A stretch of 64,000 bases of DNA from Amycolatopsis sp. WAC 01376 (GCF_003947415.1 NZ_QHKL01000001.1:310001-374000); one strand, 5' to 3'. Shown: positions 8,669 through 18,010, counted from the first letter of the stretch. Program-made: numbers and translations. The notes: generated by a model not told the origin, from the letters alone.

Positions 8669-9316
8669 GTGGAACTCGTCAGTGACATCTCCCTGATTCG
8701 CGGAGAAGAAGAGCTGTTCGACCGGACGGCTCATCTGTTCGTCGCGGCGACCGACATCGCGTGCGCGGCCGATGACCTCTACACCTGGGCACTTTCCCGG
8801 CCGTCGCTCACGCGGCAGGGCGAACGGCTGGTCCGCGACAAGCGGATCCGCAAGCTGTACCGGCCCGGCGTCCTGCTGAACGAGCAGACCGCGCAGCATC
8901 TGCACCGTCTGTCCGGCCTCGGCGCGCAGATCCGGATCGGCACCGAGGAGATCAACGAGACGATCCTGCTCGACGAACGCGTCGCGATCATGGCGGGCGA
9001 CGAGGGCAAGGCGGTGCGCTCGTACAGCGTCATCTCGCGTCCGGAGCTGGTGCAGGGCATCCTGTCGCTGTTCGAAACCGCCTGGCAGGCGGCCGCGACC
9101 CTGGAGACGTTCGACGCGCGGTTCGCCGACATCCGGATGGAGGCACCGCAGATCCTCGAGTTCCTGACCACCGGCTGCAAGGACGACAAGGCCGCGAAGA
9201 GCCTCGGCATGGGCGTGCGCACCTATCAGCGGCGCGTGTCGGAACTGCTGGTCGCGCTCGGTGTGACCTCGCGGCTCCAGGTCGACGCGCGGGCGCGGGA
9301 GCTCGGCCTCCTGTGA
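8669..9316 (+). CDS. LuxR-type regulator with PLD-like N-terminal domain
   Basis: This 215-aa protein ends in a helix-turn-helix of the LuxR type (DDKAAKSLGMGVRTYQRRVS followed by ELLVALGVTSRLQVD). The first 145 residues resemble the phospholipase-D-like, probably non-catalytic sensor domain seen in TrmB-like regulators (GLGAQIRIGTEEI; TILLDERVAIMAGDEG). No receiver domain is present, so it is not a two-component regulator. The gene overlaps the next, a lipoprotein, by GTGA, suggesting translation coupling and possibly a joint function. Confidence 0.85.
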   Translation: MELVSDISLIRGEEELFDRTAHLFVAATDIACAADDLYTWALSRPSLTRQGERLVRDKRIRKLYRPGVLLNEQTAQHLHRLSGLGAQIRIGTEEINETILLDERVAIMAGDEGKAVRSYSVISRPELVQGILSLFETAWQAAATLETFDARFADIRMEAPQILEFLTTGCKDDKAAKSLGMGVRTYQRRVSELLVALGVTSRLQVDARARELGLL

Positions 9317-10230
9317 GGCGCTGGGCAGGCCTCGCCGTACTGCTCGCGCTCGCGGGCTGCACCACCACGGTCTCCGGCGCCGCCCGGCCCGAACCGGAAA
9401 CCCCGCCCTCGAACCTCGCGCTGGTCGATCCGGCGCGGACGGCGTCGGTGCTGACAGCGGTCAAGACGGCGACCGAAGCGGTGTTCTCCTACGACAGCAC
9501 GGCCGTGCCCGCCTACGAGAAGGCGATCGCCGACAACCTGACGCCGGGGGCGCGCGACGAAATGGCGAAGCTGTTCGCCGAGGTCCGGAAGTCGGCGGAG
9601 CCGATCAAGCTGGTGACCAGGGTGATCGTCTCGGCCGCGGTCGAGCAGACGCCGGACAAGGCGCAGGTCCTGACCGTGCTCGACCAGAGCAGCACCCGGG
9701 CGGGCACCACGAACAAAGGCATCGCGTCGGTACTGCTCGCGACCGTGCGCGAAGGTGACCGCTGGCGGATCGGCGAGATCAAGGTGAACCCGGCCGGATC
9801 GCCGGCCGCGACGGAGAAACCGGGCGCTGGTGACCGGGTGCTCGCGCGGGTCCGGGATTCCGCCCGCGACGGCGCCCTGCGTGCCGCGCAAGCCCTGCTG
9901 AGCGTTGATCCTGCCGATCCCGAAGGCACGTACGCCCGCTACGAGTCCGTGTCGACCGGGCAGTTGCTGACCCAGTTCCGGCAGGACAAGGCGACGGGGG
10001 TCGGCAAGATCCGGGCCGCGGGCGCGAAGTCGTCGCTGGCGCCGAATCCGGCCGCCGCGGTCATGGAGGTCGTGGACGACAAGGCGAGCGTGCTTCTCCA
10101 CGCGACATCCGACGTCACCGACGCGACCGGGCAGGCGACGAAGAAGCACCTGCCGATCGTCCTGCGTCTCCAGCGGCTGCCCGAAGGCTGGAAGGCGGCC
10201 GGGATCGAACTGGTCGCGAGCCTCCCCTGA
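9313..10230 (+). CDS. Putative lipoprotein (305 aa)
   Basis: The N-terminus is a short lipoprotein signal with lipobox LALAGC (Cys16). The mature part contains two halves, about 35-165 and 170-305. The first has NTF2-like/Mce-associated-type features: ALT-like helices, then VLTVLDQSSTRAGTTNKG and REGDRWRIGEIKVNP. It would be anchored on the outer face of the cytoplasmic membrane. The GTG start overlaps the stop of the upstream regulator (GTGA). Function is not recognised. Confidence 0.85.
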   Translation: MRRWAGLAVLLALAGCTTTVSGAARPEPETPPSNLALVDPARTASVLTAVKTATEAVFSYDSTAVPAYEKAIADNLTPGARDEMAKLFAEVRKSAEPIKLVTRVIVSAAVEQTPDKAQVLTVLDQSSTRAGTTNKGIASVLLATVREGDRWRIGEIKVNPAGSPAATEKPGAGDRVLARVRDSARDGALRAAQALLSVDPADPEGTYARYESVSTGQLLTQFRQDKATGVGKIRAAGAKSSLAPNPAAAVMEVVDDKASVLLHATSDVTDATGQATKKHLPIVLRLQRLPEGWKAAGIELVASLP

Positions 10231-10253
10231 CGCCTGGCCAGCCCTGCCCCAGA

Positions 10254-10308
10254 TGTCAGGAAAGGGTCGTTCAAGACGTTTTTCGTCTTGAACGACCCTT
10301 TCCTGACA
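10254..10308. terminator. Family C palindrome, bidirectional terminator
   Basis: Perfect 25-bp arms (10254-10278 and 10284-10308) flank a TTTTT loop. The core GAAAGGGTCGTTCA recurs at 34216-34276, and a diverged copy lies at 41787-41840. It lies between the convergent lipoprotein and gpmA genes, 23 and 15 bp from their stops, so it can terminate both. Confidence 0.85.
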
Positions 10309-10323
10309 CTTCGGGGCGTGGGG

Positions 10324-11073
10324 TCAGCGGCCCTGGTTCGCCACGGCGGCCGCGGCCTTCTTGGCGGCCTCCGGGTCCAGGTACGTCCCGCCGGCGGTGA
10401 CCGGCTTGAGGTCGTCCGTCAGGTCGTAGCGCAGCGGAATGCCGGTCGGGATGTTGAGCCCGGCGATCGCGTCGTCGGAGATGCCGTCGAGGTGCTTCAC
10501 CAGCGCCCGCAGCGAGTTGCCGTGCGCGGCGACCAGCACGGTCTTGCCGGAGCGCAGATCCGGCACGATCGCGGACTCCCAGTACGGCAGCAGCCGTGCG
10601 ACGACGTCCTTGAGGCACTCGGTCAGCGGAGCCGTGTCGCCGAGGTCGGCGTAGCGCGCGTCGCCGACCTGGCTGAACTCGTCGGCCGGGTCGATCGGGG
10701 GCGGCGGGGTGTCGTAGGAGCGGCGCCAGAGCATGAACTGCTCCTCGCCGAACTCGTCCAGGGTCTGCTTCTTGTTCTTGCCCTGCAGCGCGCCGTAGTG
10801 CCGCTCATTGAGGCGCCAGTCGCGCTTCACCGGGATCCAGTGCCGGTCGGCGGCGTCGAGCGCCAGGTTGGCGGTCGAGATCGCCCGGCGCATCAGCGAG
10901 GTGTGCACGACGTCCGGCAGCAGACCGGACTCCGCGAGCAGCTGCCCGCCCTTGCGCGCCTCCTGCTCGCCCTGTTCCGACAGCGGCACGTCCACCCAGC
11001 CGGTGAACAGGTTTTCGGCGTTCCACGTGCTCTGCCCGTGACGCAGCAGCACCAGAGTCCCAAGCTCAGCCAT
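10324..11073 (-). CDS. gpmA: 2,3-bisphosphoglycerate-dependent phosphoglycerate mutase
   Basis: GpmA interconverts 3- and 2-phosphoglycerate in glycolysis. The N-terminal [20 protein letters not shown] carries the RHG motif with the phosphorylated His. [11 protein letters not shown] and the later [16 protein letters not shown] complete the active site. The length of 249 aa is normal. The orthologue in M. tuberculosis, gpm1 (Rv0489), is next to senX3. A palindromic terminator follows the stop codon. Confidence 0.97.
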   Translation of the reverse strand: MAELGTLVLLRHGQSTWNAENLFTGWVDVPLSEQGEQEARKGGQLLAESGLLPDVVHTSLMRRAISTANLALDAADRHWIPVKRDWRLNERHYGALQGKNKKQTLDEFGEEQFMLWRRSYDTPPPPIDPADEFSQVGDARYADLGDTAPLTECLKDVVARLLPYWESAIVPDLRSGKTVLVAAHGNSLRALVKHLDGISDDAIAGLNIPTGIPLRYDLTDDLKPVTAGGTYLDPEAAKKAAAAVANQGR

Positions 11074-11591
11074 GCGCCCCAGCCTGCCAGAGTGAGCGGA
11101 AGCGCCGGTCAGAGGGCCGGAATTGCCCTTTCTTCTACGGAGAGTGCGTTACCCGCGAGTAACACCTTCACCCGTCCAGAAGACGGAGTGCCAACAAGTC
11201 CCGATCTCCGAAAAACAGGCTGCACTCCGTTATCCCCGATTTCGAAGTTCACTCGAACGGAGTAACCGGTAGTCTTGTGATTACAGGTGGAGATCTGACA
11301 GGTTGACTAAGTCCCGCGCGGCCGGATTCCACGCACTCCCCGGTTCGACGCGGGTGACGACCGCGACTCGTCTCCCCCCTGCCGAGTCGCGGCGCCCGCC
11401 GGCCCCGTTGGCATCCCCCTCGTCACCGGGTCCACCTTGGCGGGAACTTCAGCGGGGCGGCTCGAGATCGCGACTCCCCCCTCCCTCGAGCCGTCCCGCC
11501 TGTTCACTTTCAGGGACCCTCGCGAGTGGCGATGACGGTTCTGGCCACGGGTGTCTTAGGTGTCCACTGCCGGTGCGCGGGTGGCGATTTG
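11074..11591. other. Gene-free region upstream of gpmA
   Basis: About 520 bp hold no convincing gene. The first 220 bp upstream of gpmA are less GC-rich than the surroundings and contain repeated fragments such as ACTCCGTTA and GGAGTAAC, which may belong to the gpmA promoter or an operator. The next part has a short inverted repeat (GGCTCGAG ... CTCGAGCC, near 11458-11490). The periodic array listed next follows. Confidence 0.5.
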
Positions 11592-11748
11592 GCGTGACTG
11601 AACGGACGACACGCGTGTTTGAACGGACGACACGCGTGATCGGGCGGACGACTCGTGGCGGGACCCCGGCCGCGGTCGTGTCGTCCATCCAGTCACGTGT
11701 GTCGTCCGCCGGATCACGCGTGTCGTCCATCCAGTCACGTGACGACGC
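11592..11748. repeat. Inverted array of 21-bp units, copy F1
   Basis: On the left side GGACGACACGCGTG-type units start at 11604, 11625 and 11646, exactly 21 bp apart. On the right the complementary GTCGTCC-type units start at 11680, 11701 and 11722, again 21 bp apart. The centre (11654-11686) is identical over 33 bp to the centre of the copy at 41609-41758. It lies behind the DUF4349 lipoprotein gene. Short open frames inside it are by-products, since 21 is a multiple of three. Confidence 0.9.
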
Positions 11749-11778
11749 CGGCACTGGGCCTAGGCGCCCTGTTCCCCT

Positions 11779-12702
11779 TCAGTCCAGCGGGGGCGCGGAC
11801 GGCAGATCCGAAGCGGTCGCCATCGCGGGCTCCGCCGGACGACGCCGCTTGCGCAGCCACCACACCAGCGCGGCCGCGGGGACACCGAAGACCAGCACGA
11901 ACGGGGCCATCGCGCCGAGCACGGTCAGCAGGCCGCCACCGAAGGTCAGGAACGCGTCCCAGCCGTTCGTCAGGCCGCCGAAGAACCCGCTGCGCGACTC
12001 CTCCTCCGCCACGACGGTCTCCGCCTTCACCTGCAGCGAAATCGTCGACATGGCGACACTTCCGGCCAGGCTCTCACGCCGCTTCTGGAGCGACTCGAGT
12101 TCGGCCTCGCGGCTCGTCAGCTCGCTCTCCACCGAGGCGATCTCCGAAACCGACGTCGCCCTCGCGAGCAACGCGCGCACGCGCTCGACGCTCGCCCGCT
12201 GGGTGGCCAGCCGCGATTCGATGTCGACCATCTGCTCGGTCACGTCCGTCGCGGTGACCTCGCGCCTCACCTGCTTGCCCAGCTTCGCCAGCTGGTCCAG
12301 CACGCCGTCGAGCCGTTCGGAGGGCACGACGACGTTGACCGTCGCCCGCTTCTCCTGGGTGCTCTCCTGCCCGGTGTAGCCGGCGGCGCCCTGCGTGATG
12401 ACGCGGACCTGCGAAATCACGTCGGCGACGTTCGGCGCGGTGAGCTCCAGGCTCGCCGTGCGCACCAGTTTGCGGTCGGTGATCCCCGGCTGCCCCACCG
12501 GCGCCGGGTCCTTGCCCGACCCCGCCTTGCCGGCGCTGTCGGTACTTTCCTTGTTCGGCGAGCCCTGATTCGGCGCCGCCTGCTTGGTGTCGGCCGACAT
12601 CGGCATCGCGGACTCGCTGCTACCGCCGGAATCGTTCGCCGAGCAGCCCGCGAGCGCCAGCACGATGCCTGCCGCGGCCACCCATCTCAATCGCTTGCGC
12701 AT
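11779..12702 (-). CDS. DUF4349 domain lipoprotein
   Basis: This 307-aa protein starts with a lipoprotein signal (lipobox LALAGC, Cys20) and a low-complexity linker. The DUF4349 domain runs from about residue 80 (LVRTASLELTAPNVADVISQ) and contains a coiled coil at 170-225 (VERVRALLARATSVSEIASVE). A membrane helix (about 258-287) and a short Arg-rich cytoplasmic tail close it. It is probably a membrane-tethered, outside-facing protein. Function is unknown. Confidence 0.9.
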   Translation of the reverse strand: MRKRLRWVAAAGIVLALAGCSANDSGGSSESAMPMSADTKQAAPNQGSPNKESTDSAGKAGSGKDPAPVGQPGITDRKLVRTASLELTAPNVADVISQVRVITQGAAGYTGQESTQEKRATVNVVVPSERLDGVLDQLAKLGKQVRREVTATDVTEQMVDIESRLATQRASVERVRALLARATSVSEIASVESELTSREAELESLQKRRESLAGSVAMSTISLQVKAETVVAEEESRSGFFGGLTNGWDAFLTFGGGLLTVLGAMAPFVLVFGVPAAALVWWLRKRRRPAEPAMATASDLPSAPPLD

Positions 12703-12769
12703 TCGTCCTTCTCCCTCCAGTGCTGCGGAGAGAGACGGAGCCGGGCTCAGACCCGTTGCACCATTCGGG

Positions 12770-13285
12770 TCACGAGTCGGTCAAGGCTCCGGGTTCGTGC
12801 CCGTTCGAAGGCTCGACGAGATGTTTGAACGCCTGCAGGTTCGCCAGGGACTCGCCGCGGGAAACCCGCCAATCCCATTCGCGTTTGATCGATTCGGCGA
12901 AGCCGAGTTCCAGCAAGGTGTTGAAGTCGCCGTCGGCGGCCTCCAGCACCTGCCCGAGGATCTTGTCCAGTTCGGACTCGGTGACCGTGTCCAGTCCGAA
13001 TCGGCCGACCAGGTAGATGTCGCCCATCGCGTCCACCGTGTAGTGCACGCCGTACAGCTTCGCGTTGCGGCGCAAGAGAAAACGGTAAACGTCCTCATGG
13101 GACTCATCGGGGCGACGGCAGACGAAGGCTTCGACGGCGAAGGCGTGGTCCCCGGCGACCAGCCAGCAGTTGGTCTGCAGTTTCTTGGTGCCGGGCAACG
13201 TGACGAAGTACTTTCCCTCGCCGCGCCTGTCGTATTCCAGGCCCGCGTTGTCCAAAGAGGACCGCAAGGTCTCGTCGAGCGTCAA
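12770..13285 (-). CDS. YbjN domain-containing protein
   Basis: This 171-aa protein matches the YbjN family ([40 protein letters not shown]), and corresponds to Rv0487, the neighbour of mshA in mycobacteria. The start is a TTG at 13285 that overlaps the mshA stop in the sequence TTGA. The frame stays open upstream through antisense of mshA, but the family N-terminus and the overlap argue for TTG. The role is not established; YbjN folds resemble type III secretion chaperones. It is translationally coupled to mshA. Confidence 0.9.
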   Translation of the reverse strand: MTLDETLRSSLDNAGLEYDRRGEGKYFVTLPGTKKLQTNCWLVAGDHAFAVEAFVCRRPDESHEDVYRFLLRRNAKLYGVHYTVDAMGDIYLVGRFGLDTVTESELDKILGQVLEAADGDFNTLLELGFAESIKREWDWRVSRGESLANLQAFKHLVEPSNGHEPGALTDS

Positions 13286-14586
13286 ACCGCCACCTCCGCG
13301 CGCTGTTCGAGGGCACGCCGGAACGCGCCGGTCGCCTGAGCGTACGTGTCCAGCAGCCGGTCCGTCGTACGGCGCCAGGAGAAACGCCGCGCGTGGACGA
13401 CGGCGTTGGCCGAAAGTTCGGCACGCCAACCGGGCCGCAGCGCGACGTTCGCGAGCGCGCGCGCCCAGTCCCGCGGATCGTGCGACGGCACGAGCAACCC
13501 GGAAACCCCGTGCGGCACGGCGACCGGCAACCCGCCGACCTCGGCCGCGATCACCGGCGTCCCGCAGGCCTGCGCCTCGAGCGCGACCAGCCCGAACGAC
13601 TCGTTGTAGCTCGGCACGGCGACGACGTCGGCCGCGCGGTAGACGTTGACGAGCGACCGGCCGGGCTGCGGCGGCATGAACCGGGTCTGCTCCTCGATCC
13701 CGAGGGAGACGGCCAGCTCGCGCAGGGCCTGCGGCTGCTCCAGCCCGGTCCCGGACGGGCCGCCGACGATCAGCACCACCAGCCGCGACGCGAGCTCCGG
13801 CCGCTCGCGCAGCATTTCGGCCGCGGCCAGCAGGAGGACGTCCGGCGCCTTCAAGGGCTGGATGCGACCGGCGAAGGCCAGCACGATCGCGTCCTGCGGC
13901 AGCCCCAGCGCCCGGCGCGCGGCCAAGCGGGAGCCTGGGGTGAACCGGTCGAGGTCGACGCCGGGTGGGATGGCGTGCACGGAATGCGGGTCGGCGTCGT
14001 ACAGCTCGATCAGCTCGCGGGCCTCGACGCGGGTGTTCGCGACCAGGCAGTCCGCCTCCTCGACGACCTGCTCCTCGCCGATCACGCGGGTGCGCGGCTC
14101 GGGGGTGTCTCCTTCGGCCAGCGCGGCGTTCTTGACCTTGGCCAGCGTATGCGCGGTGTGCACCAGCGGCACTCCCCAGCGGTCGCGGGCGAGCCAGCCC
14201 GCCTGGCCGGAAAGCCAGTAGTGCGAATGGATGAGGTCGTAGTAGCCCGGCTCGTGGAACGCCTCGGCCCGCAGCACCCCGGCGGTGAACGCGCACAGCT
14301 GCGCGGTCAGCTCGTCGCGGCCCAGCGGCTCGAACGGCCCTGCCGGGATGTGCCGCACCAGCACGCCGGGCGCCAGTTCGGCGACCGGTGGCTGATCCGA
14401 GGACGTCGCGCGTGTGAACACCTCGACCTCGACGCCGCGGCGGGCCATCTCGATGGCCGTCTGGCTCACGTAGACGTTCATCCCCCCGGCGTCGCCGGTA
14501 CCCGGCTGCTCCAGTGGAGAGGTGTGCAAAGACAGCACCGCGACGCGCCTTGGCGCGGCGTCGAACCCGTGCAGAGGGATCGTCAC
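13282..14586 (-). CDS. mshA: D-inositol-3-phosphate glycosyltransferase
   Basis: MshA transfers N-acetylglucosamine from UDP-GlcNAc to 1D-myo-inositol 3-phosphate, the first committed step of mycothiol synthesis. The 434-aa protein is a GT-B enzyme of family GT4. The N-terminal domain has [20 protein letters not shown] and the IHSHYWLSG loop. The C-terminal domain has the E-x7-E region ([20 protein letters not shown]). Mycothiol is the main low-molecular-weight thiol of actinobacteria, so the gene fits the organism. It is followed by YbjN with a TTGA overlap and preceded by a hydrolase gene. Confidence 0.96.
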   Translation of the reverse strand: MTIPLHGFDAAPRRVAVLSLHTSPLEQPGTGDAGGMNVYVSQTAIEMARRGVEVEVFTRATSSDQPPVAELAPGVLVRHIPAGPFEPLGRDELTAQLCAFTAGVLRAEAFHEPGYYDLIHSHYWLSGQAGWLARDRWGVPLVHTAHTLAKVKNAALAEGDTPEPRTRVIGEEQVVEEADCLVANTRVEARELIELYDADPHSVHAIPPGVDLDRFTPGSRLAARRALGLPQDAIVLAFAGRIQPLKAPDVLLLAAAEMLRERPELASRLVVLIVGGPSGTGLEQPQALRELAVSLGIEEQTRFMPPQPGRSLVNVYRAADVVAVPSYNESFGLVALEAQACGTPVIAAEVGGLPVAVPHGVSGLLVPSHDPRDWARALANVALRPGWRAELSANAVVHARRFSWRRTTDRLLDTYAQATGAFRRALEQRAEVAV

Positions 14587-14607
14587 CTGGTCAACACTCC
14601 CGAAGTC

Positions 14608-15420
14608 CTACTGATCGGCGAACCCGCGCAGCAGTTCACCGAACTCGTCCACCGCTTCGGCGAACGGCAGATGCCCCACCTCAGGTAGCCAACGCACGAC
14701 GGCCCCCTGAATCTTCCCGGCCGTGTATTCCGCCGACGTCGGATCGATCACAGCGTCCGCGAGACCATGGACGATAAGTACCGGTTTGTCCAGATCACGA
14801 AGTACGTCCTCGCTCCCGACGTCGCGCCGGAACAACGCGGAGCGCACCGCGGGCGGAGTGGAAAGGCAGGCGCCGAGCAGCGATTGGGTGAGTGTGCCGG
14901 ACACCGGCGTGGCGGTCATCCGCCCGCTGAACTGCACCAACGCGGGAATCGCGACCGACGGATCGTCCGAAAGCACCGCCGGGATGGCCTCGCGCATCGC
15001 GGGGCCGACCTTGCCGCCGGGCCGGTTCTTGCCGATTTCTGTGATAGCGCCCACAAAAACGACGCCACCGAGCCGGGCGGAGCCGTGCACGCGGAGGTAG
15101 TCGGTGATCACGAGCCCGCCATAGGACCAGCCGACGACGATCGCGTCGTCACCGGCGAAGTCGAGGACGGAGGCGAGATCCTCCGCCCAGACGCGCGGAT
15201 CGTCGTAGCCGGCGGAGGGCACTTCGGAGTCACCGTGACCGCGCAGATCCATCGCGACCAGGCGGAACCGCTCGCTGAGGGCGGGATCCGCCATCTGCGG
15301 CGCCCACGCCTTGGCGGACTGGGCCCAGCCGTGCACGAACACGATCGGACGGGTGTTCTCGGCGCCTTCGACCCACAAGCCGATGCGGGTCCCGCCGTAG
15401 CCGACTACCTCGGTCTTCAT
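14608..15420 (-). CDS. Alpha/beta hydrolase
   Basis: This 270-aa alpha/beta-hydrolase has the oxyanion strand VFVHGWAQSAKAW, the nucleophile elbow VGWSYGG (Ser in GxSxG), a probable acid Asp in VLIVHGLADAVIDP, and the catalytic His in LPEVGHLPFAEAV near the C-terminus. The substrate cannot be assigned. The gene is 21 bp upstream of mshA on the same strand, so it may be co-transcribed with it. Confidence 0.93.
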   Translation of the reverse strand: MKTEVVGYGGTRIGLWVEGAENTRPIVFVHGWAQSAKAWAPQMADPALSERFRLVAMDLRGHGDSEVPSAGYDDPRVWAEDLASVLDFAGDDAIVVGWSYGGLVITDYLRVHGSARLGGVVFVGAITEIGKNRPGGKVGPAMREAIPAVLSDDPSVAIPALVQFSGRMTATPVSGTLTQSLLGACLSTPPAVRSALFRRDVGSEDVLRDLDKPVLIVHGLADAVIDPTSAEYTAGKIQGAVVRWLPEVGHLPFAEAVDEFGELLRGFADQ

Positions 15421-15449
15421 GCCCGCACTTTAGGAGGTCGGCCGGGGTG

Positions 15450-15495
15450 GTCGTGAGTGGCGATTCGGGTTAGAACCCGAATCGCCACTCACGAC
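15450..15495. terminator. Perfect palindrome behind the L,D-transpeptidase gene
   Basis: Perfect 22-bp arms (15450-15471 and 15474-15495) flank a 2-nt loop; the core reads GAGTGGCGATTCGGGTT. It lies 36 bp past the stop codon of the L,D-transpeptidase gene and upstream of the hydrolase. It is probably a terminator. I call it family E; it has no second full copy in this window. Confidence 0.75.
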
Positions 15496-15531
15496 CCGCT
15501 GTACCGAACGGCCACCGCCGCCCTCGCTCAC

Positions 15532-16707
15532 CTACTTGATCGCCGAGAGCGCCTTCCACGACTTCCAGTCGTAGAACCAGTTCTTGACGTCCGATTTCAT
15601 CGGGCTGCCCAGTTTCGACCCGGTGATCTCCACCGGGTCGCCGATCATCGCGGTGTCGAAGTACTTCTTCGCGTCCGAGTCGAGCAGGTTCACGCAGCCG
15701 TGCGAGGTGTTGGCCTTGCCGATGTTCGCCGCGTTGTCCTGGTTCTCGTGGATGTACTCGCCGTTGTTCGAGATCCGGCAGGCCCACTTCTTGTTGACGT
15801 TGGTGTAGCCGTAGCGCGCGTTGTCGAACCGAGCCGTCGGCTCCTTCGTCATCACGATGAACGTGCCGTTGGGGGTGTTGCGCTGGACGTCGGAGTCGAG
15901 TCCGTTCGAACACGGGTAGCTCGCCGATTCGGACCCGCCCCGGTAGACCTTCATCACCTTGTCCGGAGTGTTGATCTTGACGACCTGGTTGCGGCCGATC
16001 TTGAAGTCGGTGGTCACGTCGGCCTTGCCGTACGCGCCGCCGCCGAGCGCGACGCCGTAGAGCTTCGCCTCGACACTGACCTTGATGTTGGCGGGCCAGT
16101 ACTCCTTGGGCCGCCAGTCGACCTGCGTGTCCGAAAGCCAGCCCCAGGAGCCCTCGACGTCCTTGTCGGTCTTCACCTTGAGCGCCTTTTCGGCGGCCGC
16201 CTTGTCCTTGACCGGGGACGCGAACTTCACGCTGATCGGCATCGCGACGCCGACTTCGGCGTCGTCGGTCGGGTTCAGCGTGGCGCGAATCTCCTTGGCG
16301 GGCTTGACCGTGGTGAAGGAGCCCTTGAACTCGGCGGGCTTGTTGTCGCTGCCGGTGGCCTTCGCGGCGTACGTGTACGTCTTGCCGTAGCCGAGGACTT
16401 CGGAGCTGGTCCAGGTGAGCCCGTCGGGGGAAAGTTCACCCTTGACGTCCTTGCCGCCGTCCGCGCTGACCTTGACCTCGGTGAGCTTCCCGTCGGCGAC
16501 CTTGACCACGACCGGGGTCACCACGGAGGCGTCCTTGGCGTCGGCGGCGGGTTCCGCGGTGATCTTCGCGACCGGAGCGGCGTTCTGTTCTTCGCCACCG
16601 CTGCCTTCCGGCTTGGCGTTACCGCCTTCTTCGCTGGAGCAGGCCGCGGCCAGCATGGCCGCCCCCGCGGCGAGCGCGGCCTTGAACACCGTGCGCCGTT
16701 CGATCAC
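15532..16707 (-). CDS. L,D-transpeptidase lipoprotein (Ig-like/YkuD)
   Basis: This 391-aa lipoprotein (lipobox LAAAC, Cys23) has two immunoglobulin-like domains at about 45-260 and a C-terminal YkuD catalytic domain. The active-site signature is TSHGCVNLLDSDAKKYFD, with Cys as nucleophile, and the upstream GEYIHENQ. Such enzymes form 3-3 cross-links in peptidoglycan, which are abundant in actinobacteria. The M. tuberculosis neighbour Rv0483 (LprQ) is the likely orthologue. The GTG start at 16707 gives the proper signal peptide. It follows murB on the same strand, so both serve the cell wall. Confidence 0.94.
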   Translation of the reverse strand: MIERRTVFKAALAAGAAMLAAACSSEEGGNAKPEGSGGEEQNAAPVAKITAEPAADAKDASVVTPVVVKVADGKLTEVKVSADGGKDVKGELSPDGLTWTSSEVLGYGKTYTYAAKATGSDNKPAEFKGSFTTVKPAKEIRATLNPTDDAEVGVAMPISVKFASPVKDKAAAEKALKVKTDKDVEGSWGWLSDTQVDWRPKEYWPANIKVSVEAKLYGVALGGGAYGKADVTTDFKIGRNQVVKINTPDKVMKVYRGGSESASYPCSNGLDSDVQRNTPNGTFIVMTKEPTARFDNARYGYTNVNKKWACRISNNGEYIHENQDNAANIGKANTSHGCVNLLDSDAKKYFDTAMIGDPVEITGSKLGSPMKSDVKNWFYDWKSWKALSAIK

Positions 16708-16845
16708 CGTCTACCTCCCACTGGCCCCCCGCGAGCTTCTACCCGCTCAGCGCTGAGGACCTCTCCGACGTTACCCGCGGCGACGGAACTCACCCTCGCC
16801 CCTCACGGGGATAGACGCACGGGAGCGGCGCGGGGTTGTTCACCA

Positions 16846-16913
16846 CCCGCATTTAGTCCTCTGAATGCGGTCTTTGCGCGTGCAAGTACCGCATTCAGAG
16901 GACTAAATGCGGG
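16846..16913. repeat. Family A palindrome behind murB
   Basis: Arms of 32 nt (16846-16877 and 16882-16913) pair with a few mismatches around a GCGT-type loop. The arm contains TAGTCCTCTGAATGCGGTC. It ends 6 bp from the murB stop codon. It is a close relative of the elements at 975-1038 and 39340-39407. Confidence 0.85.
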
Positions 16914-16919
16914 TAGGGG

Positions 16920-17984
16920 CTAGAGCGAGCAGTTGATGAGCAGGGGTTCGGGGTGCAGCGAAACACCGAAGCGAGCCTCGACGCCGTCGCGCACTTCGCG
17001 CGCCAGAGCGAGAAGGTCCTCTGTCGAGGCCTTGCCCCGGTTCGTGAGCGCGAGCGTGTGCTTCGTCGACAGCGAGACCCGGCCGCCGGGCCCCTCGTGG
17101 CCCTTCCCGAATCCGGCCCGCTCGATCAGCCACGCGGCGGACAGCTTCGTGCCGCCGGGTGCCGGATACTGCGGCACGCGCACGTCCTCGCCGACGACGT
17201 CCACGATCCCCGCGAGCACCTTCGCCAGCCGCGCCTCCCCGATGATCGGGTTGGTGAAGAACGAGCCCGCGCTCCACGTGTCGTGGTCGTCGGCGTCCAG
17301 GACCATGCCCTTGCCACGACGCAGGCCGAGGACCGCTTCGCGCGCTTCGGCCGTCGGGACCCGGTCACTGATCTCGACGCCGAGCGTGCGGGCGAGTTCG
17401 GCGTAGCGAATGGGGGCCGAGAGGCCGTCTTCGCTGACCTTGAAGCGCACTGTGAGTACGACGCCCGCGTCCGTCCCCTTCAGGATCGACGTGCGGTAGC
17501 CGAAGCCGAGTTCCTCGGCGGTCAGCGTGCGGATTTCGCGGGTGGCGCGGTCGTAAAGATCGACCGAGACCAGCGACTCGGCCACTTCGCAGCCGTACGC
17601 GCCGACGTTCTGGATCGGCGTCGCGCCGACCGAACCGGGGATGCCGGAGAGGCATTCGAGCCCGCCGATGCCCTCGGCGACCAGCCCCTCGACGAAACCG
17701 TCCCAGTTCTGGCCCGCCGCGACCTCGACGAGATCTCCGTCACGTGTCCATCCTGTGTTGCCGACCTTCAGTACCGCGCCGTCGAAGCCGTCGTCGGCGA
17801 CGACGAGGTTCGAACCGCCGCCGAGCAGCAGGACCGGCTCACCCGCTTCGTCGGCTTCGCGGACCGCCTCGACCAGGGCCTGCACGGTCTTCGCCTCGGC
17901 ATATCGCCGCGCCGGACCGCCGAGCCGCAGGGTGGTGTGGTCGGCGAGGGCGGCGTGCTGGGTGGGAGTTTCGGCAGTGCTCAC
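16920..17984 (-). CDS. murB: UDP-N-acetylmuramate dehydrogenase
   Basis: MurB reduces UDP-GlcNAc-enolpyruvate to UDP-MurNAc with NADPH and FAD, a cytoplasmic step of peptidoglycan synthesis. The 354-aa protein has the FAD loop LLGGGSNLVVADDGFDG and the pyrophosphate-binding ECLSGIPGSVGATPIQNVG segment. GAYGCEVAESL and SAGSFFTNPI (catalytic Ser) follow. I chose the GTG at 17984 (protein start STAETPTQ) because the frame extends upstream only as an Arg/Pro-rich shadow. The start lies 26 bp from the divergent DUF2505 gene. Confidence 0.95.
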   Translation of the reverse strand: MSTAETPTQHAALADHTTLRLGGPARRYAEAKTVQALVEAVREADEAGEPVLLLGGGSNLVVADDGFDGAVLKVGNTGWTRDGDLVEVAAGQNWDGFVEGLVAEGIGGLECLSGIPGSVGATPIQNVGAYGCEVAESLVSVDLYDRATREIRTLTAEELGFGYRTSILKGTDAGVVLTVRFKVSEDGLSAPIRYAELARTLGVEISDRVPTAEAREAVLGLRRGKGMVLDADDHDTWSAGSFFTNPIIGEARLAKVLAGIVDVVGEDVRVPQYPAPGGTKLSAAWLIERAGFGKGHEGPGGRVSLSTKHTLALTNRGKASTEDLLALAREVRDGVEARFGVSLHPEPLLINCSL

Positions 17985-18010
17985 GCCCGTGAACGGTACT
18001 GTCTGGCGCC

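Noticed and set aside
11449..11754. Open frames inside the 21-bp arrays, encoding 7-residue repeats
   Set aside because: Because the period is a multiple of three, both strands stay open; the same happens in the second copy (41556-41793). No ribosome site or conserved frame was seen.
11303..12379. Plus-strand frame antisense to the DUF4349 gene
   Set aside because: It runs through the 21-bp array and the antisense of a clear lipoprotein gene; the Ser/Arg-rich product has no domain.
12770..14296. A single fused frame joining antisense-like mshA sequence with the YbjN gene
   Set aside because: The N-terminal part is out of frame with mshA. The YbjN gene starts with TTG at 13285.
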